Source: Actinomycetota bacterium
Lineage (GTDB): Bacteria; Actinomycetota; CADDZG01; JAHWKV01
Length of the DNA stretch: 64,000 nt
Direction of reading: 5' to 3'
Assembly (NCBI GenBank): GCA_030447305.1
Contig: JAUJPC010000003.1
Location: forward strand, 332,738-396,737
Part shown: positions 35,252 through 42,957 of the stretch, piece by piece
How the letters are laid out: every line of letters starts with the position of its first letter
Numbering within the stretch: position 1 is the stretch's first letter
Program-made: the position numbers and the translations under genes
Notes under the pieces: model-generated
The model's input: only the letters and a program-made list of their open reading frames with translations
Database searches by the model: none
What the model was told of the DNA's origin: nothing

Positions 35252-36974
35252 CAGGATCGTCGGGAAGGCTGCGTCCTAGCATTTGGTAATGGTGCTTCTT
35301 CACGTCGCTTTGTATATCGGCCGGCACCGGCACAAGGCCGGCGCTTAAGTTTGAGGTTGCCACCAAGAGCAGGCTTCGAAATAGCAGTCCGTAGACGAAC
35401 GCGATTTCCTCATCGGGAACGCTCTCATTAACGAAGTTCACCGGATACCCGTTGGCGAGCAAAGTGAGGGTTGCCTCAGTGATCAGAGTTATCCGACGGA
35501 CGCCTGCAGGAAGCAATTGTTCATCGGTCTGTAAGTCGTGAAGATCCTTCCAAACTAGCTCCCGACGTTTGGAGGATCCGTTTGCAAAGTAGGTATTTTG
35601 CTTCAAGCTCAACAGAGCACTAGAGTCAATAGAGTCTTTGCCTGTACACCCGACGATGAGATCTACGTCCCTGCATCCCTCCTCGAGAGTTGAGCAGACG
35701 CGGTAGCCTTCGACCTCAGCCTCTTTGCGTCGGTCGGGGTTCGTATCGAAGACCGTAAGGTCCTTGCATGCTGCCTTCAAATGTCTGGCTGCATGCTTGC
35801 CGGTAGCCCCGAAGCCGATGAGCAGGGTACGCTGATCCCCTAACCCAAACCCCATTTTTCCGATTTGGTCTTCGACGTTCCTGGCAATCGATCGGCCGAT
35901 CAAAGGACTTTCAGTATTCTTTTTCAAAGCAGATTCGGCGACGTTCACCAGAGGAATTCTTGGCTGAACGCCTCTTTCTTCGTACTGCCAAATGCCGTTT
36001 TGAGTTTGCTCCACAATTCCGGCTGTTATATCAAGCAGCTCGGGTCGCGCTTCATGGAGGTAAGGTCCTATGTATCCGCCGTCTTCCACCACGATTAGCT
36101 TCGAAGGTGTGCGGCGAGCGACCACTTCTGCATCGGCAATCGCGTTCAATACGGCTTTGTTGATTGCATCGTCGTTAGTGATGTAGAGATTTCGGATGCC
36201 CATCGTCCACAAGTTTGCGACGGCAGCTTGCTTGGTCGAATAGGGAATGTTGGCGAGGAATATTCGCTCCGGTGGCATTCCCGCTTGGATGGTGGCTGAG
36301 ATGAACCCCTGTACGTCAGACAAGAGATGAAGGGCAAAGACTCCCACAAAACCCGCAAGAGGAGCATCATGACCAAAATGTTGCCTATACCATTGCATCA
36401 GCCGCGTGCTTCGGGGTTCGACCTCATGCGAGAAGCTGAGCGCGATCGGACCAGTACTGTTCAGCGATGCCCGGGCGATCAGATAGCAGGTACCGTCGTC
36501 GAAACGTTGGATCTCCAACGGATCGGGAGTCACTTGCGCTTTGAGTCTCGATGACTCTGTCAGCTCGGGGAATGGAACATGAAGCCGAAATTCGTATCGA
36601 ACGGTCGGAATCGACTCGAACGTGACGCTGTAGCTCAAAGGATGCTGAAAATTAGGACTGACGAGGCGCGCCCTCAATTGCACGACAACCGGGGTAGTGC
36701 AATCCACGTCAGCGATGATTTCCCACGTCACGGTTCCCGGCCTGCTGGGTGCTGGGGGAAAAAGGCGAAGGGCTGCCTTGGCAGGTACCGCAGATCCGAC
36801 GATTTCCTTCACATCTAGGCCAAGAGTCTCCTGGCGAGAGTAGGTGAAGGCCTGCGGACTGTCTTCGTCAGTCGTGAACTCGAAAGTCCTAACGAGATCG
36901 ACGGCTCCATCGGGGTTCACAGTCACTTCGTCACCAACGTAGACCAGAACCTGCGGCGTCGGACTTACAAACAT
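35244..36974 (-). CDS. Beta-rich domain fused to S-adenosylhomocysteine hydrolase-like domain
   Basis: 576 residues. The first ~200 are strand-rich, immunoglobulin-like in texture (VLVYVGDEVTVNPDGAVDLVRTFEF ... YSVTFESIPTVRYEFRLHVPFPEL), with no family I know. Residues ~215-540 resemble AdoHcy hydrolase: KLIVVEDGGYIGPYLHEARPEL, GIVEQTQNGIW, IPLVNVAESALKKNTESPLIGRSI, the NAD-binding loop TLLIGFGATGKHAARHLKA, VFDTNPDRRKEAEVEGYRV, and DLIVGCTGKDSIDSSALLSLKQNTYFANGSS. By my hand alignment the catalytic Lys of the VTKSKFD motif is retained (ALKKNTES), while the second Glu of EETTTG is Gln. The true SAHH substrate domain seems modified, so it probably acts on another nucleoside or is regulatory. 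Confidence 0.75.
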   Translation of the reverse strand: MFVSPTPQVLVYVGDEVTVNPDGAVDLVRTFEFTTDEDSPQAFTYSRQETLGLDVKEIVGSAVPAKAALRLFPPAPSRPGTVTWEIIADVDCTTPVVVQLRARLVSPNFQHPLSYSVTFESIPTVRYEFRLHVPFPELTESSRLKAQVTPDPLEIQRFDDGTCYLIARASLNSTGPIALSFSHEVEPRSTRLMQWYRQHFGHDAPLAGFVGVFALHLLSDVQGFISATIQAGMPPERIFLANIPYSTKQAAVANLWTMGIRNLYITNDDAINKAVLNAIADAEVVARRTPSKLIVVEDGGYIGPYLHEARPELLDITAGIVEQTQNGIWQYEERGVQPRIPLVNVAESALKKNTESPLIGRSIARNVEDQIGKMGFGLGDQRTLLIGFGATGKHAARHLKAACKDLTVFDTNPDRRKEAEVEGYRVCSTLEEGCRDVDLIVGCTGKDSIDSSALLSLKQNTYFANGSSKRRELVWKDLHDLQTDEQLLPAGVRRITLITEATLTLLANGYPVNFVNESVPDEEIAFVYGLLFRSLLLVATSNLSAGLVPVPADIQSDVKKHHYQMLGRSLPDDPDE

Positions 36975-37024
36975 TCGGGTCTTCTTAAAGAACAGCCGAT
37001 ATTGACTCCGGGCTGCTCTGAGCG

Positions 37025-37624
37025 CTAAGCCGCTTCTGAGTCCGGGACCTTAACGATGGAGTACAGCGGAATGTCCATCGAGGACAGGAGGTGCTCGGCG
37101 CCTTCGCCGCGATCTGCGAACGCCAACGCCCCGCAGTTCCTCGCGCCCAGCTTCCAAAGAACCTCAGCGGCGTGCCAAATACTCCTACCTGTAGTCGCAA
37201 CATCGGAGACAATCAGGACGTGCGCATCTTTGGGTAGAACAAATGGTTTTGCTGCCTGACTAAGAAGTCGCTTCTCTGGCCGTATCACCATACTTCTCAT
37301 GCCAGTCTTCTGAGCCAGCAGCACCCGAGCGGCAACGATACCAACCGGACCTGGTCGGGTAACAACGAAAGCGAGCAAGTTGTAACCCTCGGCATCTCGT
37401 AAATCCTTTATACGTCGCGCGAGGGACTCGATCAGTCCGCTTAGCTTCGCCTCCTCGCCGTCATTAGGTCCGAAAAGTTCATCCAAATCTACGAAGTCGT
37501 GGCCGTGACCGCCGGACACATAGTCATATTCGCTGTTCTTGACGCAAACGCGCGTAAATTCTTCTAGCAGTTCTGGCGCGACTTCAGCTCCCGGTGATGC
37601 TACCCATGTTCTCGTAGCCGCCAT
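37025..37624 (-). CDS. Orotate-type phosphoribosyltransferase
   Basis: 199 residues. A PRTase fold with LLAFVVTRPGPVGIVAARVLLAQKTGMRSMVIRPEKRL and the PRPP-binding loop VLIVSDVATTGRSIWHAAEVLWKLGA, where the usual paired acidic residues are Ser-Asp. Overall it resembles PyrE-like enzymes that couple a base to PRPP; the N-terminal ~70 residues are divergent. Starts exactly where the 153-residue gene stops (TAATG). The operon also encodes an OMP decarboxylase, so orotate or an analogue is a reasonable substrate guess. Confidence 0.78.
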   Translation of the reverse strand: MAATRTWVASPGAEVAPELLEEFTRVCVKNSEYDYVSGGHGHDFVDLDELFGPNDGEEAKLSGLIESLARRIKDLRDAEGYNLLAFVVTRPGPVGIVAARVLLAQKTGMRSMVIRPEKRLLSQAAKPFVLPKDAHVLIVSDVATTGRSIWHAAEVLWKLGARNCGALAFADRGEGAEHLLSSMDIPLYSIVKVPDSEAA

Positions 37625-38085
37625 TAGTCTCCCCCCCGCCGAACAAGGCCGATAAAGTCAGAATTTAGATCCGAGACGACTGATAGGTAATCTCTAAGTG
37701 CGCGCTCTATAACTGGCGCCCACTGATTCGAATCGTCAAAATCAACTCCGGCCAACGTCTCAAATTCGTTGCCCAACCGTCCAAAGAACTGGCGACGAAC
37801 CCTGTCCGAATCCTCGTCGTATCGAAAGTCCCCGGTCAGGTTCTCAAGCGCGTCTTCAAGAAATCTGCTGATGAAATAGAGCAGCAGAGTCAGGCCAGCC
37901 GGAGTCGATCTTGTCAGGGTTGACTCACACCATGCCTGAAGGTTGTGGGCCGGCCGCAGCGGCTTCGGAGCACCTGGTTCTGCCGCTGCACGAAGAGGCG
38001 TGGCCGCGTTCCTTAGCTCGTCTCGGAGAAAATCGTGGACGGGTTGAGCTGAAGGGCTCACGGGCACAGCTTGAATAGAGCCCAT
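37624..38085 (-). CDS. Unknown 153-residue operon protein
   Basis: 153 residues, largely helical after a disordered Pro/Ala N-terminus (MGSIQAVPVSPSAQPVHDFL). The core LTLLLYFISRFLEDALENLTGDFRYDEDSDRVRRQFFGRLGNEFETLAGVDFDD contains one amphipathic or weakly hydrophobic helix. No known domain recognised. One-base overlaps (TAATG) on both sides put it firmly in the operon between the MerR-like and PRTase genes, so it may be an adaptor or sensor subunit. Confidence 0.7.
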   Translation of the reverse strand: MGSIQAVPVSPSAQPVHDFLRDELRNAATPLRAAAEPGAPKPLRPAHNLQAWCESTLTRSTPAGLTLLLYFISRFLEDALENLTGDFRYDEDSDRVRRQFFGRLGNEFETLAGVDFDDSNQWAPVIERALRDYLSVVSDLNSDFIGLVRRGGD

Positions 38086-38321
38086 TACGCGGACTCCGCC
38101 AACACTTTCTTGATTGAAACCAGATTCATGCCTTGCTCTTGCATTGATCGAATCTTCCTACAACGTTCCAAACTCGACGTCGCCTCATATTTCCGGCGAC
38201 GGCCCCGGCGGTTAAACCTCAGAAGACCTAGCTCGGACCAGTGGTCTATTGTTGTGTAAGGCTCTTGGGAAAGTTCCGCGAGCTCCAGAGCGGTGATGAA
38301 CTCGGGTTCGGTCGCCTGCAT
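38085..38321 (-). CDS. Minimal MerR-type DNA-binding protein
   Basis: 78 residues with only a winged HTH of the MerR kind: FITALELAELSQEPYTTIDHWSELGLLRFNRRGRRRKYEATSSLERCRKIRSMQEQGMNLVSIKKVL. The dimerisation helix and effector domain are missing. It is the first gene of the operon, preceded by an AAAGGTG ribosome-binding site, so it probably autoregulates it. Effector sensing may be contributed by a partner such as the 153-residue protein. Confidence 0.82.
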   Translation of the reverse strand: MQATEPEFITALELAELSQEPYTTIDHWSELGLLRFNRRGRRRKYEATSSLERCRKIRSMQEQGMNLVSIKKVLAESA

Positions 38322-38500
38322 TGTTTCACCTTTGCGTCCTTGATTGCGTCGGGACTTAGAGCAGTTCTAGCACTTGATACTGCTAACGAAGATAACACCC
38401 GATTGCGCGAGTGAGCTGAATTTGGCAAGTTTCGGACCATTATTCGGAGCGTCTTTTCTCCGATCGTTCATCCCGAGAGACTACGGCGTCGAGACCGGAC

Positions 38501-39160
38501 TTGTTCGACTCCTCAGGAGGGATCTCGCGTCAGATTGACATAGTCGTTTATCGGACGAGCTACCACCCTGTCTTCGAGGTAGCTGGCGTCAAGCACTTCA
38601 TGGTGGAGTCGGTGGCCGCCGTCATCGAGAACAAAGCCGACATCGGTAGCAAGGAGAGACTGAGGCAAGCCCTTGAGAACATCGAGTCGGTCAAGCGGCT
38701 GGACCGAACCGGCGAAGGGAAGAACTACATGGTTATGGGCTTCCACGGTAGGGGGGAGGACCTGTCACGAGATAACCCTCAGCATGGAGTCTGGGGAGCC
38801 ATTATCACGGAGAACTCTTTGGGGCGGCAGGTTCTCGCCGAGGAGCTGAACACCTACATGCATCAGAAGCCCCGCAGCCTATGGCCCAACGCCTACATCG
38901 ACATCTCACGCTTTGCCGCTTTCTATGTGAAGGAGGGGCAGTTTGGGGTCAATCCGTGTCTCTATCCAGAAGATGCGAGTCGCTTGGTATTCACTGACCC
39001 TGATGTTCCCGGCTGCCTTCCTCCACTCGTAGATTTAAGCCGGCTCTTAGCTGACAGACTCAGGACCGTAGGGGTCCCTGATTTCCCGCCCAGCAAGTAT
39101 TTCGCCTTGAGCAAAGAATCGGTCGCCGCACTCAAACTCCCAAGCCCGGAAGACTCTTAA
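38501..39160 (+). CDS. DUF6602-like protein, N-terminally truncated
   Basis: 219 residues from TTG 38501. The sequence SSGGISRQIDIVVYRTSYHPVFEVAGVKHFMVESVAAVIENKADIGSKERLRQALENIESVKRL is typical of DUF6602, a restriction-nuclease-like family; the Asp of QIDIVV and the E-x-K of IENK resemble a PD-(D/E)XK core. Full members have ~60-80 residues before this point including an upstream Glu. Here the frame is open only to about 38413 with no better start. It is either a truncated remnant or a short form. Divergent from the five-gene operon, with ~180 bp between them. Confidence 0.6.
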   Translation: MFDSSGGISRQIDIVVYRTSYHPVFEVAGVKHFMVESVAAVIENKADIGSKERLRQALENIESVKRLDRTGEGKNYMVMGFHGRGEDLSRDNPQHGVWGAIITENSLGRQVLAEELNTYMHQKPRSLWPNAYIDISRFAAFYVKEGQFGVNPCLYPEDASRLVFTDPDVPGCLPPLVDLSRLLADRLRTVGVPDFPPSKYFALSKESVAALKLPSPEDS

Positions 39161-39252
39161 CACCCGCGAGACGGTTGTACGGCCGCCGGGGTTGCTCAAA
39201 CGTGAGGGCTACTCCAGATCCATGGCGCGACAAGGACGACTCCTTCTCTCTA

Positions 39253-39690
39253 TCAAAGCCCGAGTCGGCCCTTGAGGAACTCCAGCAGGAGGCCGCCCCC
39301 CACTCCCTGACCGAGTGATAGGAGGGCCTCTCGGAGCCGCTCGAGCCGCGAGCGCCGGCCTTCGTCAGGCTCCCGCTCGATCATCCGCTCCACGACCGCC
39401 ACGAAGTCGTCGAAAGGGTCCTCGCTAGGCCACTGGCCCACGGCCCTGCGCCCCCGTTCCAAAGGGCGAATGTCCATGTAGTCGGTCGGAAGCAGCTCCT
39501 CGGCGACCTCGACCGGGTAAGCCTCGACGTAGCGGGCCTCGTATAGGGCCCTGACTCCCAGGATGACCTGGTGTCGCTCGAGGGAAAGCCGCTCCGCGAG
39601 GGCGCCTACGTTCAAGTCGCCCTTGCCCTCGCCCTCCACCACCTCCTGGAGAATCGGCAGCTCGCGCTCGGTCCACGTGTCCACAACCAT
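39253..39690 (-). CDS. Winged-helix-like hypothetical protein
   Basis: 145 residues from ATG 39690 (longer TTG start at 39699). TWTERELPILQEVVEGEGKGDLNVGALAERLSLERHQVILGVRALYEARYVEAYPVE has the pattern of a winged helix. The C-terminal half is a charged helix pair (FVAVVERMIEREPDEGRRSRLERLREALLSL) with a Gly-rich end. Found in islands of actinobacteria in my recollection, with no known function. Confidence 0.65.
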   Translation of the reverse strand: MVVDTWTERELPILQEVVEGEGKGDLNVGALAERLSLERHQVILGVRALYEARYVEAYPVEVAEELLPTDYMDIRPLERGRRAVGQWPSEDPFDDFVAVVERMIEREPDEGRRSRLERLREALLSLGQGVGGGLLLEFLKGRLGL

Positions 39691-39778
39691 GCTGCCCAAG
39701 AGTGTAGGCGCTCCAAAGGTCCTGAGGCCCCGCTCATGCTATGGGCAAATCCATCGAACGAGACAGCGCGCTGCTACG

Positions 39779-39967
39779 ATGCCTAGCAGGGAGCATGTGC
39801 GCCGTTGCCCGGGATGCGGGCGTGCGCTTCGGGTCGGCGGCCACGCCCTGAAGCTGGGCTCGCCGATTATCGGAGGTCGCTTGGGAGAGCCGATTGCTTA
39901 TTGCGATGGCTGCAAGTCAGGCCTCGAGATGGCCGCGGGCACCTCCCGCTGGCGCCCGAGCACCTAA
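39779..39967 (+). CDS. Small double-CxxC zinc-ribbon protein
   Basis: 62 residues. CPGCGRALRVGGHALKLGSPIIGGRLGEPIAYCDGCKSGLEM carries two CxxC pairs 27 residues apart, a zinc-ribbon layout. ATG 39779 lies at the natural beginning of this sequence; the open frame before it is not protein-like. Function unknown. Confidence 0.5.
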   Translation: MPSREHVRRCPGCGRALRVGGHALKLGSPIIGGRLGEPIAYCDGCKSGLEMAAGTSRWRPST

Positions 39968-40648
39968 GTGCTTGGGCTCGGCACGAATAGCGGGTCCGAA
40001 CGGATTGTTTAGGTTCTGTGCGTAGACACTAAACCGTTCCCATCCTCCAACGAGGCAGACTACACCCTGAGGCGGCAGCGACTACGGTCCGCCACCTTCC
40101 ACGACGGCGACAGAGGCCGCGGCCATGATCAGCGCCAGTGGGACACTTGCCAGACGGCGTTCCCGGTGACTAAATTATCCGTCCAGCCGCCCAATCCCCA
40201 TGGACGAGGAGCGTCACAAGGGCCGTCGCCTTCACCGACAAGTCGGCAGAGAGCAAAGAGACAGCGGCCGCAGTGACGCCACCCGCCAACCGACTCAAGG
40301 AACTCCGTCTTCCAGTCGTCCTCGCCTGGGCCGGTCACGAGCCCAGTATGGGCGACGTGAAGGAGCGGAGTCTGACCACTGGGGAATAGGTGGGACGTCC
40401 ACTAAGCGATCTCAACTCTTCTGGATCTTCCTCAGCTAGCTCTTGTCCCCAACGGAGTTCACACCCGTTGTTACAACCTTGAGGGGGTGTGGGTCCCAAA
40501 CTAGAACTGCGCGGCTTCGCCATAAAAGGGGGCGAAGCCGTCATTCCAAACTGCTCCTTTCATTCCCAAGCCCAGCTCCCCGCCATAAGTACACGGGACT
40601 TGAGCGCTTAGCTACGGCTACCGAGAGCGCTCCCATCGTTGCGACTCG
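39968..40648. other. Gene-poor stretch in the island
   Basis: About 680 bases in which I see no convincing gene. Short frames of 69-79 codons at 40129-40338 (minus) and 40200-40439 (plus) overlap each other and lack ribosome-binding sites. The only structure noted is the hairpin at 40512-40540. Confidence 0.4.
40512..40540. terminator. Perfect 10-bp hairpin
   Basis: CGGCTTCGCC at 40512-40521 pairs with GGCGAAGCCG at 40531-40540, loop ATAAAAGGG. It lies ~110 bp past the stop of the minus-strand membrane gene, so it may terminate that gene. No U-tract on either strand. Confidence 0.4.
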
Positions 40649-41428
40649 TCACGACACTTTTGATTCCAGGAGTGGGTGTTCCGACACGGCCAAACCAGCC
40701 TCACTGAGGGCTTCTTGCATGTTCGTCGCTATCCATGCCCGAAGTCGATCGGCGTCCTCTAACCAATTAACGACCATGCTCGAAAGGCCGCTGAACGTCC
40801 CAGACATGTAGTCGAGAAACCCCTGACTTGCGAGGGTCAGAAACGGGGAGTCGACGACTTGGAAGAGCAGCTTCTGAAGTTCGATGGGGACGAACGGAGC
40901 CCACCGTTGCACTCTGGCTGTTGCTCGCTCCGTTCGGCTTAGTGCATCCCGTGCTGCCTGTCCTATCGAAAGCTCGTTTCCATTGAGATCGATGAGGTTG
41001 GTTGGTGTGCTCACCTGGAGGTTGCCGAACATCGCCTGAACGTCATCGGCGGAGGCGGGGCCGTTAGGAGGCTGTCGCTGGGCGCTGTGAAATGCATGTC
41101 CTAGGTAACCAGCTGCGGCACCCCAGACTGCCAGTGCATTCCGCACCAAGTCCGGCTGAATCCGGTGTCGCTCGATTTCCCGCGGTCGCCAGACGGTTAG
41201 GTAGAAGAATATCCAGCCTGCGACGTAGCCCAGGCTCAGGTCGAACGCTGCCGTCCCCACGTCCGCTGCACCAGGGAAGAGCTCCGGCCAACGTCGAAGG
41301 ATGATGACAACTGCGATCGTGAGAATGGTTCCTGCGAGTAGCCCGTTGACAACTCGGAGGCCGGGGTCGCGGAAGACGTCCGAAAGACTACCACCACCGA
41401 TACGTCTGGCCCTCTGCGGAGATCCCAT
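40649..41428 (-). CDS. Unknown membrane protein
   Basis: 259 residues with two or three hydrophobic segments near the N-terminus (VVNGLLAGTILTIAVVIIL; FDLSLGYVAGWIFFYLTVW) and a soluble helical C-terminal half (ARDALSRTERATARVQRWAPFVPIELQKLLFQVVDSPFLTLASQGFLDYMSGTFSGLS). I do not recognise it. It is the last intact gene before the proposed right end of the island. Two N-terminal membrane helices plus a cytoplasmic domain would suit a membrane effector, but that is speculation. Confidence 0.6.
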   Translation of the reverse strand: MGSPQRARRIGGGSLSDVFRDPGLRVVNGLLAGTILTIAVVIILRRWPELFPGAADVGTAAFDLSLGYVAGWIFFYLTVWRPREIERHRIQPDLVRNALAVWGAAAGYLGHAFHSAQRQPPNGPASADDVQAMFGNLQVSTPTNLIDLNGNELSIGQAARDALSRTERATARVQRWAPFVPIELQKLLFQVVDSPFLTLASQGFLDYMSGTFSGLSSMVVNWLEDADRLRAWIATNMQEALSEAGLAVSEHPLLESKVS

Positions 41429-41838
41429 CGCACACCAGCATGCCGCATTCGCTCGCTATACAAAGGCCGGGGTGCTACTAGAGGTTGTCATGCTCACCGC
41501 CCATGCAAGGACCGGACTAACTGGCATAAGAAGGGTTAAGGTTGCTCTCGCCGGCGGGATCTAGGCCGTTCTCCAGATCCTTCTCGTGATTTTAGCGGCA
41601 GGTGATGGGACGCCGAATGGTGATCTAAAGCACTCAAGCTGGGCACCGAGTACTCATCGCTCCTACGGGGCGAGGCCGTTTCCCCATCACGCTACCCTTT
41701 TTGCGCGGCCTGAGGGCAGTAGCGCTACACCGATGAGCTTTCACTGAAGCATGATCTTGGCCTCAAGTCGGATCCTGCTCAGGTCTGACCCGGCTCGGAC
41801 CGGGGGCACCGATTTGGCTCAATCCTTGGCGCTTCGCA
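41429..41838. other. Gene-poor stretch at island right end
   Basis: About 410 bases with no gene that I can support. It holds the candidate right attachment repeat at 41799-41809, close to the RadC remnant. Confidence 0.4.
41799..41809 (+). other. Candidate attR core
   Basis: ACCGGGGGCAC is identical to 27738-27748 at the 3' end of tRNA-Leu, where the recombinase gene begins its overlap. No other copy was noticed between 27.7 and 45 kb. The match is short and G-rich, so chance cannot be excluded; the supporting context is the change from island cargo to other genes at this point. Confidence 0.35.
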
Positions 41839-41967
41839 CTAACTCCCTGCGATCACGATGTGATCCAGAAATCTGAGCCCCACGGTCCCGGCTGCATCAT
41901 GAAGCCTTTGCGTGACGGCCGGGTCTTCTTGACTGGGGTTGGGTCGCCCATAGGGGTGATTATGATC
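41839..41967 (-). pseudogene. RadC C-terminal remnant
   Basis: A short minus-strand stretch reads HNHPYGRPNPSQEDPAVT followed by QRLHDAAGTVGLRFLDHIVIAGS and a TAG stop. This is the C-terminal end of RadC (JAB/MPN metalloprotease-like fold), whose consensus is HNHPSGDP.PS..D...T..L..A....G...LDH.I. The metal-binding HNH is present, but the Ser and Asp of SGDP are changed to Tyr and Arg. Upstream the frame is lost, so the gene is truncated. RadC genes often travel with mobile elements. Confidence 0.7.
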
Positions 41968-42125
41968 TACGGCGGAGCCGCACCGCCGCACCTTCTACCT
42001 GCACGTCAGGACCCCTGATCGACAGAGGGTTTCTCCACCCTCTTCCGAGCGTATGAGTTTCTCGGCTCCGAGTTGTCGCCGCCTCACAAAGCGGCCTCCG
42101 GGTCACCGCCATAAGATCTGAGGTC

Positions 42126-42854
42126 ATGAAGCCGTTCCTGCTGCTGTCGACCCGGGCCGTCGACCGCGCAGCAGATAACGAGTACGAGGCCATGCTCCAC
42201 TTCGCCGGACTCGAAGAAGGGCAGCTGCAGCGCGTGCGAATGGAGCAGAGACCACTTGGCCCGATATGCCTCGACGACTTCTCGGGTGTGATCCTCGGGG
42301 GCGGGCCGTTCAACTCGTCCGACGTCGAGAAGTCAGCGGTCCAGATCCGGGTGGAGGCCGAGATCAGCGCCCTGCTCGACCAGATCGTCTCCCGGGACTT
42401 TCCGTTTCTGGGGGCGTGCTACGGCATCGGCACATTAGGCATGCACCAGGGCGCCGTGGTCGACCGGACCTATGCCGAGCCGGTCGGACCGACGATGATC
42501 ACGCTGACCGACCAGGGCCGTGCCGACCAGCTGTTCCAAGGTCTTCCCGACGGGTTCGAGGCATTCCTCGGGCATAAGGAAGCCATCCGCAAGCTGCCGG
42601 CACACGCCGTCAACCTGGCCTCCTCGGCGGCCTGCCCGGTGCAGGCGTTCCGTGTCGGCAGCAACGTTTATGCAACCCAATTTCACCCGGAGCTCGACTT
42701 TGCCGGCGTCGAGGTTCGGATCGATGTCTACAAGCATGCCGGGTATTTCGAGCCGTCCGAGGCCGACGCCTTGAAAGAACGAGCACGGGCCAGCAACGTA
42801 GTCCACTCACCGGAGATCCTTCGCCGGTTCGTCGAGCTGTTTGCCCGAGAGTAG
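42126..42854 (+). CDS. Class I glutamine amidotransferase (GMP synthase-like)
   Basis: 242 residues. A GATase1 domain: PFLGACYGIGTLGMHQ with the nucleophile Cys, and QFHPELDF with the catalytic His-x-Glu. The N-terminus (LLLSTRAVDRAADNEYEAMLHFAGL) and the C-terminal ~40 residues (YFEPSEADALKERARASNVVHSPEILRRFVELF) match stand-alone GuaA-domain glutamine amidotransferases. No synthetase partner is nearby, so its acceptor is unknown; some relatives are glutamyl or peptide hydrolases. Confidence 0.85.
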   Translation: MKPFLLLSTRAVDRAADNEYEAMLHFAGLEEGQLQRVRMEQRPLGPICLDDFSGVILGGGPFNSSDVEKSAVQIRVEAEISALLDQIVSRDFPFLGACYGIGTLGMHQGAVVDRTYAEPVGPTMITLTDQGRADQLFQGLPDGFEAFLGHKEAIRKLPAHAVNLASSAACPVQAFRVGSNVYATQFHPELDFAGVEVRIDVYKHAGYFEPSEADALKERARASNVVHSPEILRRFVELFARE

Positions 42855-42957
42855 CCACCTAAGTGCGCTTGCGGTACGACTGGCCGACGCCGCGTGGTCG
42901 CAAAGCGACATTCAGTGCGAGATAGCCTTGCCACATTATCCAGCGAGGAGAGGCCCA

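Larger units (their letters stand above)
27738..41809. mobile_element. Probable genomic island (serine-recombinase, defence cargo)
   Basis: Inferred element of ~14 kb. The left end is the 3' part of tRNA-Leu; the adjacent gene is a large serine recombinase. The right end is proposed at 41799-41809, where the 11 bases ACCGGGGGCAC repeat those at 27738-27748. Cargo includes a Gabija-like pair, the five-gene nucleotide-enzyme operon, a truncated DUF6602 gene and unknown genes. Stretches such as 34.4-38.4 kb look richer in A+T than the backbone. The right boundary is uncertain because the repeat is short and G-rich. Confidence 0.5.

Noticed and set aside
36327-36554. Short plus-strand frame inside the SAHH-like gene
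   Set aside because: No ribosome-binding site and no protein-like pattern; the minus-strand gene explains the region.
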